Positions 1 through 6,475 of a stretch of DNA of 9,273 bases are shown piece after piece. Within the stretch, counting starts at the first letter, position 1. Each line of letters starts with the position of its first letter. The stretch is from assembly GCA_028719265.1 (NCBI GenBank), contig JAQUKF010000044.1, positions 1-9,273 of the forward strand. Direction: 5' to 3'. Both the position numbers and the translations under genes were made by a program. The notes under the pieces were generated by a model, which saw only the letters and a program-made list of their open reading frames with translations, did no database searches and was not told the origin of the DNA. This stretch comes from Candidatus Omnitrophota bacterium. GTDB taxonomy: Bacteria; Omnitrophota; Gorgyraeia; Gygaellales; Profunditerraquicolaceae.

Positions 1-1553
1 AGGTCAAAGATTATCTTCCTTTCGACCTGCGCAACCGCAATAACCTGCTCAATCTGGCGCAAAGCCTTCTGAACATACATTTCCCCCAGAGTTTCGATAT
101 GCAGAAACAGGCGCTTATGCGCTTGAGCTTCGAGGAGTTCTTTGTTTTTCAACTGCCGCTTGTCTTAAGGAAACTGAGACGCAAAGAGAAGAGAGGCATA
201 AGCCATTCAGTGGATGGGAAGCTGCTTGATGATTTCATGCTCCGGCTGCCTTTTAAATTGACCGCGGCGCAAGAGAATGCTTTAAGGGAGATAAAAAAGG
301 ATATGGCTTCCGGAAGGGTCATGCAGCGGCTCCTTCAGGGTGACGTAGGTTCAGGCAAGACCGTAGTGGCCACTGTAGCCTGCCTGGCGGCTATCCAGGG
401 GGGGTACCAGGCTGTTTTTATGGCTCCTACAGAGATACTCAGCCGCCAGCATTATACAAAGATAGTCTCCCAGTTTTCCGGTTTGGCCTTAAGCGGCCGT
501 AAGCTGCGGGTGGGTTTGTTGACCGCCAAACAAGAGGGAAAGGAAAAATTGTACCAGGATATAAAGGACGGCAGGATAGACCTGGTCATAGGCACGCACG
601 CTCTTTTGCAGGAGGACTTGAAATTCAAATCCCTGGGGTTTATCGTGATCGATGAACAGCATAAATTCGGTGTTGGGCAAAGGGCCTTGCTTCCCAAAAA
701 AGGCAACAATCCGGATGTTTTGATCATGACCGCCACACCTATCCCGCGCACGCTGGCCATCACTCTCTATGGGGACCTGGATATTTCAGTGATCAACGAA
801 CTGCCTGCCGGCCGCCTTCCGGTAAAGACCTTGTGTTTTGACCAAAAGGAGGAGAAGAAGGGGTTTGTTCTTTTAAGGCAGGAGCTTGAATACGGCCGAC
901 AGGGGTATATAATCTATCCTGTTATCGATGAGTCATATTCTTTGGATATCTCCGGAGCAAAAAAGATGTTTTTGGAGTTAAAGGAAGGCATGTTCAAGGG
1001 TTTCAGGCTGGGGCTGATCCATGGGAAGCTCAAGGCAAAAGAGCAGGAAGATATAATGCTTAAGTTCAGGAACAAAGAATTGGACCTTTTGGTATCTACC
1101 ACCATTCTGGAGGTAGGTATCGATATTCCCGATGCCACCTGTATGGTTATAGCTCATGCCGAACGTTTTGGCTTAAGCCAGATGCATCAACTGCGCGGGA
1201 GGATAGGCAGGGGGGTCCTACAGTCATTTTGTGTACTTATTTCCGGCGCCCAGACGCAGGAGGCGGAGGCAAGGCTGAAGGCAATGGTTTCTTCCAATGA
1301 CGGATTCCGCATCGCGGAGGAGGATTTAAAGATCAGGGGCCCGGGAGAGTTTTTCGGTAACCGGCAACACGGCCTCTCGGACCTGAAAATAGCCAATCCC
1401 CTTACCCAGATGCACTTGCTTAAGTCCGCCAGGCATGAAGCAGTCAAGCTGCTCAGCCGGGATATCCGCCTACAGGAGCGTATTAATCAACCATTAAAGG
1501 AAAAGGTATTGCAGAGGTTCCCGGAATACGAGGAGCTTATGCTGATCGGCTGA
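1..1553 (+). CDS. recG: ATP-dependent DNA helicase RecG, 5' end missing
   Basis: RecG is a superfamily 2 DNA translocase that remodels stalled replication forks and branch-migrates Holliday junctions. The reading frame is open from base 3 at the window edge, so the gene begins outside the window; the first in-frame ATG (99) is internal, because the codons before it already match RecG (YLPFDLR, then IHFP just before the first helicase domain). About 516 residues are visible of the usual 680-700, so most of the N-terminal wedge (OB-fold) domain is off the edge. Visible motifs in order are GDVGSGKT (Walker A, 339-362), DEQH (Walker B box, 651-662), TATPIPRT (from 729), and HQLRGRIGRG with the preceding AERFGLSQ (motif VI region). 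The C-terminal RGPGEFFGNRQHG follows. All catalytic motifs are intact. It ends in TGA one base before the rsmD ATG (TGATATG), which suggests coupled translation. Confidence 0.96.
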   Translation, partial: VKDYLPFDLRNRNNLLNLAQSLLNIHFPQSFDMQKQALMRLSFEEFFVFQLPLVLRKLRRKEKRGISHSVDGKLLDDFMLRLPFKLTAAQENALREIKKDMASGRVMQRLLQGDVGSGKTVVATVACLAAIQGGYQAVFMAPTEILSRQHYTKIVSQFSGLALSGRKLRVGLLTAKQEGKEKLYQDIKDGRIDLVIGTHALLQEDLKFKSLGFIVIDEQHKFGVGQRALLPKKGNNPDVLIMTATPIPRTLAITLYGDLDISVINELPAGRLPVKTLCFDQKEEKKGFVLLRQELEYGRQGYIIYPVIDESYSLDISGAKKMFLELKEGMFKGFRLGLIHGKLKAKEQEDIMLKFRNKELDLLVSTTILEVGIDIPDATCMVIAHAERFGLSQMHQLRGRIGRGVLQSFCVLISGAQTQEAEARLKAMVSSNDGFRIAEEDLKIRGPGEFFGNRQHGLSDLKIANPLTQMHLLKSARHEAVKLLSRDIRLQERINQPLKEKVLQRFPEYEELMLIG

Positions 1554-1554
1554 T

Positions 1555-2097
1555 ATGCGTATAACTACAGGAAAATACCGTAATCGCAAACTATTCATGC
1601 CCAAAAGCATCCGCCCCACACAGGATAAGGTGCGCAAGGCGGTATTCGACATTTTGGGCGATATAGAGGGGTTATCTTTCCTTGAGCTTTACGCGGGTTC
1701 CGGAGCGGTAGGGTTTGAAGCGCTTTCACGCGGCGCCAGGGAGTTGACCATGGTCGAATGCAACCGGGATTCGGTTTCGGCCATAAAAAAGAATATTGCC
1801 CTGCTTAAGGCTGAAGGCTGCAACCTTTACTACCTGGAGGCGGAGAAGGCGATAAAGTTACTGGCCGCAGACAGTAAGAGCTTTGATATCGTGTTCCTTG
1901 ACCCTCCTTACCGCGGGGAAATGGCAAAAAAAATCTTGCATACCCTGGAGGGTTATGATATATTAGCGCCCAATGGTTTGATAGTTGCGCAGCACGCCAA
2001 GACGGAATCGCTGTCCGAGCCCAGCCTAAAGTTCAGCCTGATAAAGGAAGCCAAGTATGGAGATACGCGGCTTTCTATTTTTAGGAAGAAAGAGTAG
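1555..2097 (+). CDS. rsmD: 16S rRNA (guanine-N2-)-methyltransferase RsmD
   Basis: RsmD methylates G966 (E. coli numbering) of 16S rRNA in the small subunit, using S-adenosylmethionine. The 180-residue product has the family's usual length. It opens with MRITTGKYRNRKL and IRPTQDKVRKAVF, the family's N-terminal signature. The Rossmann-fold SAM motif ELYAGSGAVG is at residues 44-53, an acidic residue ends strand 2 (VE at 67-68), and the catalytic-type DPPY is at 116-119. The ATG at 1555 lies one base after the recG stop. The only Shine-Dalgarno-like AGGAG (1531-1535) is about 19 bases away, so translation probably depends on reinitiation by ribosomes ending recG. In many bacteria rsmD sits directly before coaD, as here. 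Nothing in the protein looks unusual. Confidence 0.95.
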   Translation: MRITTGKYRNRKLFMPKSIRPTQDKVRKAVFDILGDIEGLSFLELYAGSGAVGFEALSRGARELTMVECNRDSVSAIKKNIALLKAEGCNLYYLEAEKAIKLLAADSKSFDIVFLDPPYRGEMAKKILHTLEGYDILAPNGLIVAQHAKTESLSEPSLKFSLIKEAKYGDTRLSIFRKKE

Positions 2098-2099
2098 AA

Positions 2100-2585
2100 A
2101 TGCGCCAGGTTGCGATATATCCAGGGACATTTGACCCGGTAACTAACGGGCATATTGATTTGATATGCCGCGCGCGAGAGATATTCGACAACGTGATCGT
2201 GGCGGTAGCGCGCAATTCGCATAAAAAGCCGTTTTTCAGCGTAGCCGAAAGGGTGGCAATGCTCAAGAAAGCCACCAGCGGCATGGAAGGGGTAAGGGTT
2301 ACCCATTTTGACGGTCTGGTGGTGGACTTTGCCCATAGGATGAAGGCCAAGGTCCTGGTGCGCGGGGTGCGTATGCTTTCGGATTTCGAGTATGAATTCC
2401 AGATGGCATTGACCAACCGCAGGCTGGCCGGGGATATAGAAACGATCTTTCTTATGCCGCATGAGTCCTATAGCTATCTTTCGGCCAGGCTGATCAAGGA
2501 GGTTTCCGGGTTGGGCGCGGACATCTCCGATCTTGTGCCGGATTTCGTTTCCAGGGCCATAAAGAATAAATTGCGCAGGAAATAG
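2100..2585 (+). CDS. coaD: pantetheine-phosphate adenylyltransferase (PPAT)
   Basis: CoaD transfers AMP from ATP to 4'-phosphopantetheine, giving dephospho-CoA, the penultimate and often rate-limiting step of CoA synthesis in the cytosol. The 161-residue product matches the family length. The nucleotidyltransferase signature is YPGTFDPVTNGHIDL, with the T/HxGH motif at residues 15-18 (TNGH). The phosphate-binding region includes K42, and R88 and R91 in VRGVR. The stretch SDFEYEFQMA (94-103) and the C-terminal SARLIKEV complete the family pattern. The ATG follows the rsmD TAG by two bases. A weak AGGA at 2083-2086 is 13 bases upstream, so translational coupling is likely. CoA is the donor of the prosthetic arm carried by the ACP encoded further down, so its position beside the fatty-acid genes makes metabolic sense. 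Confidence 0.97.
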   Translation: MRQVAIYPGTFDPVTNGHIDLICRAREIFDNVIVAVARNSHKKPFFSVAERVAMLKKATSGMEGVRVTHFDGLVVDFAHRMKAKVLVRGVRMLSDFEYEFQMALTNRRLAGDIETIFLMPHESYSYLSARLIKEVSGLGADISDLVPDFVSRAIKNKLRRK

Positions 2586-2587
2586 GG

Positions 2588-2648
2588 AATTTCCGTTTCT
2601 TCTTAGGCGTTGAACAAGGCAGGAAGGTTTTAGGGATATCCGGAAATT
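2588..2648 (+). other. 8-bp inverted repeat spanning the coaD-DUF177 gap
   Basis: The gap of 78 bases between coaD and the DUF177 gene is bracketed by AATTTCCG (2588-2595) and its exact reverse complement CGGAAATT (2641-2648), 45 bases apart. In RNA this could close a large stem-loop ending just upstream of the AAGG-type ribosome binding site at 2654-2657. The stem is short for so long a loop and the interior shows only weak further pairing, so it may be chance. No T-run follows, so it is not an intrinsic terminator. Confidence 0.2.
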
Positions 2649-2663
2649 GACCGAAGGTACGGC

Positions 2664-3077
2664 GTGAAAATTTTTATTAACCAGGTCCCCGCAGAGGGCC
2701 TGCTTTTGGAGGAAGAGATCAAGCCGTCAGCGCTTGATCTGGAAACCGAACTGATAAAGTTCCGCTCGAATTTGAAAGTGAGGGCGCAGGTTTCCAGGGG
2801 GATTAACGCGCTTATCGTAAAGCTGGACGCGCGGGCGGTGCTTTGTGCTTCATGCTCCCGCTGCCTGAAAGACTTCGAATGGGAATTCGATAAAAAGGCG
2901 CAGCTAAGTTATTCGCTTGACAGCAGTATAACTTTTATAGATTTGAATCCCGACATAAGGGAGGAGTTCATGCTGGATTATCCTGTCAAACCCCTTTGCA
3001 GCGAGGACTGCAAGGGTCTTTGCGTAAAATGCGGCAAAAACAAGAACGAAGGAGGATGTAACTGTGGCTCTACCTAA
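2664..3077 (+). CDS. DUF177/YceD-family protein, probable zinc-binding
   Basis: A 137-residue member of the DUF177 family (YceD in E. coli), which is usually encoded just before rpmF. The family has been linked to normal 23S rRNA accumulation; its biochemical role is not settled. The first part (1-60) has the mixed, charged character usual in the family. A CxxCxxC cluster sits at C61, C64 and C67 (SRCL). The C-terminal signature runs IDLNPDIREEFMLDYPVKP, then C112, C116, KGLC120, C123-G, C132 and C134, nine cysteines suited to metal binding. The protein is shorter than the roughly 170 residues of E. coli YceD, mainly because the loop between the first cysteines and the IDL signature is compact. 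The GTG start at 2664 is preceded by AAGG (2654-2657), and no in-frame ATG fits better. It overlaps rpmF by 14 bases, so the two are almost certainly co-translated. Confidence 0.88.
   Translation: MKIFINQVPAEGLLLEEEIKPSALDLETELIKFRSNLKVRAQVSRGINALIVKLDARAVLCASCSRCLKDFEWEFDKKAQLSYSLDSSITFIDLNPDIREEFMLDYPVKPLCSEDCKGLCVKCGKNKNEGGCNCGST
3049..3055 (+). promoter_or_regulatory. strong ribosome binding site for rpmF
   Basis: AAGGAGG lies inside the 3' end of the DUF177 gene, eight bases before the GTG at 3064. It settles the rpmF start as GTG; the ATG at 3056 is in another frame and followed at once by TAA. A near-perfect Shine-Dalgarno fits the high output needed for a ribosomal protein despite a GTG start. 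Confidence 0.75.
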
Positions 3078-3264
3078 AAGAAAACATTCAGCGCAGCGCG
3101 GCAGAAAGCGCCGTACGCACTGGAAAATAAAGAAAACAAACCTGGTCCCTTGTCCGCAATGCAAACAATTAAAGCTTTCCCATCGCGTTTGCCTGGTATG
3201 CGGATATTATGACGGCCGCCAGGTCATGGAAATCAAGCCTAAAGAGAAGAAAAAAAAGAAGTAA
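3064..3264 (+). CDS. rpmF: 50S ribosomal protein L32
   Basis: L32 (bL32) is a small component of the large ribosomal subunit. The 66-residue product starts MALPKRKHSAQRGRKRRTHW, the family's signature MxxPKRKxSxxRxxxRRxHW. It then carries a zinc-ribbon with C30, C33, C43 and C46 (CPQC and CLVC), so this is the zinc-binding C+ form. HRVC and CGYYDGR are also typical. The tail is lysine-rich and ends in six lysines, slightly longer than in many L32 proteins. The gene begins 14 bases inside the DUF177 gene with GTG and its own strong ribosome binding site. The link DUF177-rpmF-plsX is among the most conserved neighbourhoods in bacteria. Confidence 0.97.
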   Translation: MALPKRKHSAQRGRKRRTHWKIKKTNLVPCPQCKQLKLSHRVCLVCGYYDGRQVMEIKPKEKKKKK

Positions 3265-3279
3265 GCGCCTAATCCTTGT

Positions 3280-3307
3280 TTAGCGTAATCCGGACACGCT
3301 AGTTTTT
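3280..3307 (+). terminator. possible weak intrinsic terminator after rpmF
   Basis: TAGCGT (3281-3286) pairs exactly with ACGCTA (3296-3301) around a 9-base loop, with one more T-G pair possible at the base, and five Ts follow at 3303-3307. The stem is only six pairs and half GC, so termination would be partial. It could let rpmF and the upstream genes be expressed more strongly than plsX and the fab genes. The remaining leader to 3391 is GA-rich and shows no promoter I would defend. Confidence 0.4.
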
Positions 3308-3391
3308 CCGGCGGAGAAAGCCTGCGTTAAGCAAGAAGGAAGCCTTTTAGCGGGACAGGAAGGGCGAATAAGCAGTTCCGGGAGAAGTAAT

Positions 3392-4378
3392 ATGAAAATA
3401 GTAGTTGATGCTATGGGCGGCGACTATGCGCCCGAGGTAGTTATCGAAGGCAGCCTCCTGGCGGTAAAAGAATACGACGTAGATGTCGTTCTCGTTGGGG
3501 ACCAGCCGAAGATCGAAAGGCTTCTTAAGAAATATAAATATACCGGCAGCAGGATAAGCGTCCAGCATGCCTCCGAAGTTATCGAGATGTGCGAGCCTCC
3601 CGCCACCAGCATCAGGAGGAAAAGGAATTCTTCTATCGTGGTCGGCATCAACCTGGTTAAAGAGGGCAAAGCTGACGCCTTCTTCAGCGCCGGTAATACC
3701 GGGGCGGTGGTCTGCGCGGGAACATTGGGATTAGGGCTTCTCCCGGGTATCGAACGGCCGGGGATCGGCATAGTCACCCCGACATTAAAGGGCAATTCGC
3801 TGATCATTGATGTGGGGGCGAATATCGATCCCAAGCCTTCCCAGCTTCTCCAGTACGGGATCATGGCCGATGCTTATTGCAAGAATATATTGAACAAGCC
3901 TGACCCCGCGGTGGGGTTGTTGAATATCGGCGAGGAGGAGAAAAAGGGTACGGAATTCATCCGCGAGGCTTATGAGCTCCTGGAGAAGAGCAAGCTGAAT
4001 TTCATAGGCAACGTTGAAGGCAGGGACCTTTTTACCGGTAAGTGCGATATCATTATCTGCGACGGTTTCGTGGGGAATGTGGCTTTAAAGGTTTCCGAGA
4101 GCGCGGCGGAGGCGATGCAGAAATTCCTTAAGCGACACCTTTTGGGCAGCGTCTGGGGCAAGATCGGCCTGGTATTTATGATGCCAAGCCTCAAGCATTT
4201 CAAGAAACAGATCGACTACGCCGAATACGGCGGAGCGCTTTTATTGGGAGTAAACGGCGTGGTGATTATCGGCCACGGACGCTCGAGTAAAAGGGCGATC
4301 AAGAACGCCATCAGGGTTGCCAAGGAGGAGATTGAGCGCCAGGTTAACGCCAAGATCCTTGAGGCAATAAGAGTTTAG
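3392..4378 (+). CDS. plsX: phosphate acyltransferase PlsX (acyl-ACP:phosphate)
   Basis: PlsX converts acyl-ACP and inorganic phosphate to acyl-phosphate, the acyl donor used by the membrane enzyme PlsY for the first step of phospholipid synthesis. It is a soluble, peripherally membrane-bound enzyme. The 328-residue product has the normal length. Family signatures in order are MKIVVDAMGGDYAP at the N-terminus, SAGNTGA (99-105), IERPGI (120-125), GANIDPKP (142-149), GNVEGRD (206-212), CDGFVGN (223-229), YGGALLLGVNG (279-289) and HGRS (295-298). The ATG at 3392 is preceded by GGGAG (3380-3384) at 7-base spacing, a clear start. It lies 127 bases after rpmF and 75 before fabH, the same order as in E. 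coli. No regulator such as fapR accompanies it. Confidence 0.97.
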   Translation: MKIVVDAMGGDYAPEVVIEGSLLAVKEYDVDVVLVGDQPKIERLLKKYKYTGSRISVQHASEVIEMCEPPATSIRRKRNSSIVVGINLVKEGKADAFFSAGNTGAVVCAGTLGLGLLPGIERPGIGIVTPTLKGNSLIIDVGANIDPKPSQLLQYGIMADAYCKNILNKPDPAVGLLNIGEEEKKGTEFIREAYELLEKSKLNFIGNVEGRDLFTGKCDIIICDGFVGNVALKVSESAAEAMQKFLKRHLLGSVWGKIGLVFMMPSLKHFKKQIDYAEYGGALLLGVNGVVIIGHGRSSKRAIKNAIRVAKEEIERQVNAKILEAIRV

Positions 4379-4379
4379 C

Positions 4380-4411
4380 CTGCCAGCTTGACGGGCGGAT
4401 AAGCCCGGCAG
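4380..4411 (+). other. hairpin in the plsX-fabH gap
   Basis: Two bases after the plsX stop, an inner stem CGGGC (4392-4396) pairs with GCCCG (4403-4407) around a 6-base loop. An outer CTGC (4380-4383) pairs with GCAG (4408-4411), with an 8-base bulge on the left side; C4384 competes with C4392 for G4407. No T-run follows, so it is not a normal terminator. It could protect the 3' end of the plsX message or mark a processing point, but that is inference. Confidence 0.35.
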
Positions 4412-4441
4412 TCTTAGGTAAAGTTAATCAGGTAGGGCAAT

Positions 4442-4447
4442 AAGGAG
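4442..4447 (+). promoter_or_regulatory. ribosome binding site fixing the fabH TTG start
   Basis: AAGGAG lies six bases before TTG at 4454. The next codons read KKTGIIGLGEYLPG, the normal FabH N-terminus, and no ATG or GTG nearby gives the full conserved start, so TTG is the initiator. Confidence 0.75.
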
Positions 4448-4453
4448 AAAAAG

Positions 4454-5431
4454 TTGAAGAAAACAGGGATAATCGGCCTGGGGGAATATCTTCCTGGAAA
4501 GGTATTGACCAATACCGACCTCGAAAAGATGGTAGATACCTCGGATGAGTGGATCACTACGCGCACAGGCATAAAAGAGCGCAGGATCGCCTCAAAAGAG
4601 GAAGCAGTTTCCGATATGGCGGTAAAGGCGGCAAAAGAGGCCTTAAAGGATGCGAAGCTTTCCGCCGAAGACCTGGATATGATAGTTGTCGCCACTATCA
4701 CCGGTGATATGCCTATGCCTTCCACCGCATCTATTCTGCAGAACACCCTCGGCGCCAGGAAGGCTGCGGCGTTCGACATTTCCGCCGCCTGCGCAGGGTT
4801 CGTTTACGGGTTATCCATAGGTTATCAGTTTGTGAAGAACGGCACTTACAAGAATGTCCTGGTCGTCGGGGCGGAGAAGTTATCCGCTTTTACCGATTGG
4901 AAGGACAGGAATACCTGTGTTTTGTTCGGTGACGGGGCGGGGGCATGCGTGCTTTCCGAGGTTGAGTCCGGCGGTATTGTCTCCATGTATTTGGGCTGTG
5001 ATGGTTCTAACCTGGATTTGTTGAATCTTCCTGCCGGAGGCTCGAGAATGCCGGCAAGCGAAGAAACGGTGAGGAACCGCATGCATTACATCAAGATGCA
5101 GGGTAATGAATTGTTTAAGATAGCCGTGCGCACAATGACTGAAGCGGCCGAAACGGCATTAAAACGGGCCGGGATAACTTTTAAAGACGTGGATCTTATA
5201 GTCCCGCACCAGGCCAATTCGCGTATCATTATGGCGGTAGCCAAGAGGCTGGGGATCTCGGAGGACAAGATTTACCTTAATATAGAGAGATACGGGAACA
5301 TGTCCAGCGCTTCCACGATTACCGGGCTGGTAGAGGCGGTAAAAGAGGGAAGGGTAAAGAAAGGAGACACCGTGCTCCTTGACTGCTTTGGGGGCGGGCT
5401 CGTGTGGGGCGCCTGCGTGATAGAGTTATAA
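4454..5431 (+). CDS. fabH: 3-oxoacyl-ACP synthase III (KAS III)
   Basis: FabH condenses an acyl-CoA primer, normally acetyl-CoA, with malonyl-ACP to give acetoacetyl-ACP, the first committed condensation of type II fatty-acid synthesis. The 325-residue product has the family length. The N-terminus GLGEYLPGKVLTN and TSDEWITTRTGIKERR (29-44) are standard. The catalytic triad is visible: C113 in DISAACAGF, H252 in PHQAN (251-255), and N282 in ERYGNMSSAS. The C-terminal GGGLVWGACVIEL is also typical. Whether it prefers straight or branched primers cannot be told from motifs. Translation starts at TTG. The TAA is one base before the fabD ATG, so fabD is probably translated by coupling. Confidence 0.97.
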   Translation: MKKTGIIGLGEYLPGKVLTNTDLEKMVDTSDEWITTRTGIKERRIASKEEAVSDMAVKAAKEALKDAKLSAEDLDMIVVATITGDMPMPSTASILQNTLGARKAAAFDISAACAGFVYGLSIGYQFVKNGTYKNVLVVGAEKLSAFTDWKDRNTCVLFGDGAGACVLSEVESGGIVSMYLGCDGSNLDLLNLPAGGSRMPASEETVRNRMHYIKMQGNELFKIAVRTMTEAAETALKRAGITFKDVDLIVPHQANSRIIMAVAKRLGISEDKIYLNIERYGNMSSASTITGLVEAVKEGRVKKGDTVLLDCFGGGLVWGACVIEL

Positions 5432-5432
5432 A

Positions 5433-6356
5433 ATGCAAGGAAAGACAGCTTTTTTATTTGCCGGACAGGGAAGCCAGTATGTTGGGATGGGGAAGGACCT
5501 TTATGGAGCTTTCCCGGAAGCCGCCAGGATATTTGACAGGGCCGAAGAGGTGCTGGGTATCGAATTGAAGAAGATTTGTTTCGAGGGCCCGGAAGAGGCG
5601 CTTAAGGCTACTGACATATCGCAGCCGGCTATAGTTACCGCAAGCATTGCCGCTTTTGAAGCATTCAGGTCAAAATCAAAAGCCGTCCCTTCTTTCGCGG
5701 CGGGTTTAAGTTTGGGTGAATATTCCGCGCTGATTGCCTCCGGCGCCTTGGCCTTTGATGACGGCATCCGCCTGATAAGGAAGAGGGGTAAATTAATGGA
5801 GGAGGCCTCCAGAAAGAACCCCGGAGGCATGGCCGCGGTCCTGGAGCTTCCCGCGGAGAAACTAAAAGAGATTTGCCTTCAGTCGGGGGCAGAGATAGCC
5901 AATTTAAATTGCCCCGGGCAGACAGTAATTACCGGCAGGGTTGAAGCGGTAAACAGGGCTATGGAGTTATGCAGTCAGGCAGGGGCTAAAAGAGTGATCC
6001 CCCTTGAAGTGAGTGGAGGTTTCCATTCTTCCCTGATGGCAGAAGCGGCGGCAGGATTAAAAACCGCCTTAGACGGCGTACAGATCTTTAAGCCGGCATT
6101 CCCCATAATCGGTAACTATACCGCCCAGCCGCAGTCTGAGCCGGAGATTATAAAAGATAACCTGGTAAACCAGGTAAAGGGCTCGGTAAGATGGGAGGAA
6201 TCCATGAGGCTGATCCTGGCTTCTGGCATAACCGATTTCTATGAGTTCGGGCCGGGGAAAGTGTTAAAGGGGCTGATGCGCCGCATAGACGGTAACGCGC
6301 GGGTGGTAAATATCGAAAAATCCGCAGATATAAGAGCAGTAGATAGCAGCCAGTAG
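5433..6356 (+). CDS. fabD: malonyl-CoA:ACP transacylase
   Basis: FabD moves malonyl groups from malonyl-CoA to ACP, supplying the extender unit for FabH and FabF. The 307-residue product is full length for the family. The oxyanion loop GQGSQ is at 11-15, the nucleophile S93 in GLSLGEYSAL (91-100), R118 in RKRGKLM binds the malonyl carboxylate, and H198 in GGFHSSLM is the general base. The usual GHSLGE reads GLSLGE here, a variant common in other bacteria and not a loss of a catalytic residue. The ATG is one base after the fabH stop, with no good ribosome binding site (only TAGAG at 5421-5425), so coupling to fabH is likely. The TAG at 6354 ends a complete protein. The same frame then stays open for 35 more lysine-rich codons, unlike the short gaps at other junctions. 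Confidence 0.96.
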   Translation: MQGKTAFLFAGQGSQYVGMGKDLYGAFPEAARIFDRAEEVLGIELKKICFEGPEEALKATDISQPAIVTASIAAFEAFRSKSKAVPSFAAGLSLGEYSALIASGALAFDDGIRLIRKRGKLMEEASRKNPGGMAAVLELPAEKLKEICLQSGAEIANLNCPGQTVITGRVEAVNRAMELCSQAGAKRVIPLEVSGGFHSSLMAEAAAGLKTALDGVQIFKPAFPIIGNYTAQPQSEPEIIKDNLVNQVKGSVRWEESMRLILASGITDFYEFGPGKVLKGLMRRIDGNARVVNIEKSADIRAVDSSQ

Positions 6357-6464
6357 TTAGTAGTTAAGAAAATAGCGCGTAAGCAAAACAAGAGCAAAGA
6401 TCAGGGTAAAATCAAAGACAAAACCAAAATAAAAGGTAAAAATAAGGGCAGCATAGGGGAGTAA
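6357..6464 (+). other. A-rich spacer, open in frame with fabD beyond its TAG
   Basis: This T- and C-poor stretch fills most of the 119-base gap between fabD and fabG. Read in the fabD frame after the TAG, it is open for 35 codons to TAA at 6462-6464. It would encode 12 lysines and one arginine, with lysine at every second codon over 6408-6446 (GKIKDKTKIKGKNKG). The other two frames contain stops early on (TAG at 6358, TAA at 6365). At its left edge the bases around 6338-6368 repeat short AGTAG/TTAG units. It may be untranslated low-complexity sequence or a former lysine-rich tail of FabD cut off by the TAG. No start codon and ribosome binding site make it an independent gene. Confidence 0.4.
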
Positions 6465-6470
6465 GGGAGG
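6464..6470 (+). promoter_or_regulatory. ribosome binding site for fabG
   Basis: AGGGAGG ends five bases before the fabG ATG at 6476, a strong independent initiation signal. It suits a gene separated by 119 bases from the previous one and not dependent on coupling. Confidence 0.7.
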
Positions 6471-6475
6471 AAAAG

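Noticed and set aside
99..1553. RecG start at ATG 99
   Set aside because: The frame is open back to base 3 and the codons before 99 encode conserved RecG sequence, so the gene is cut by the window edge and does not begin at 99.
6354..6356. Pyrrolysine or another recoding of TAG in fabD
   Set aside because: rsmD and plsX also end in TAG at sensible family lengths, so TAG acts as a normal stop here, and no pyrrolysine gene is visible.
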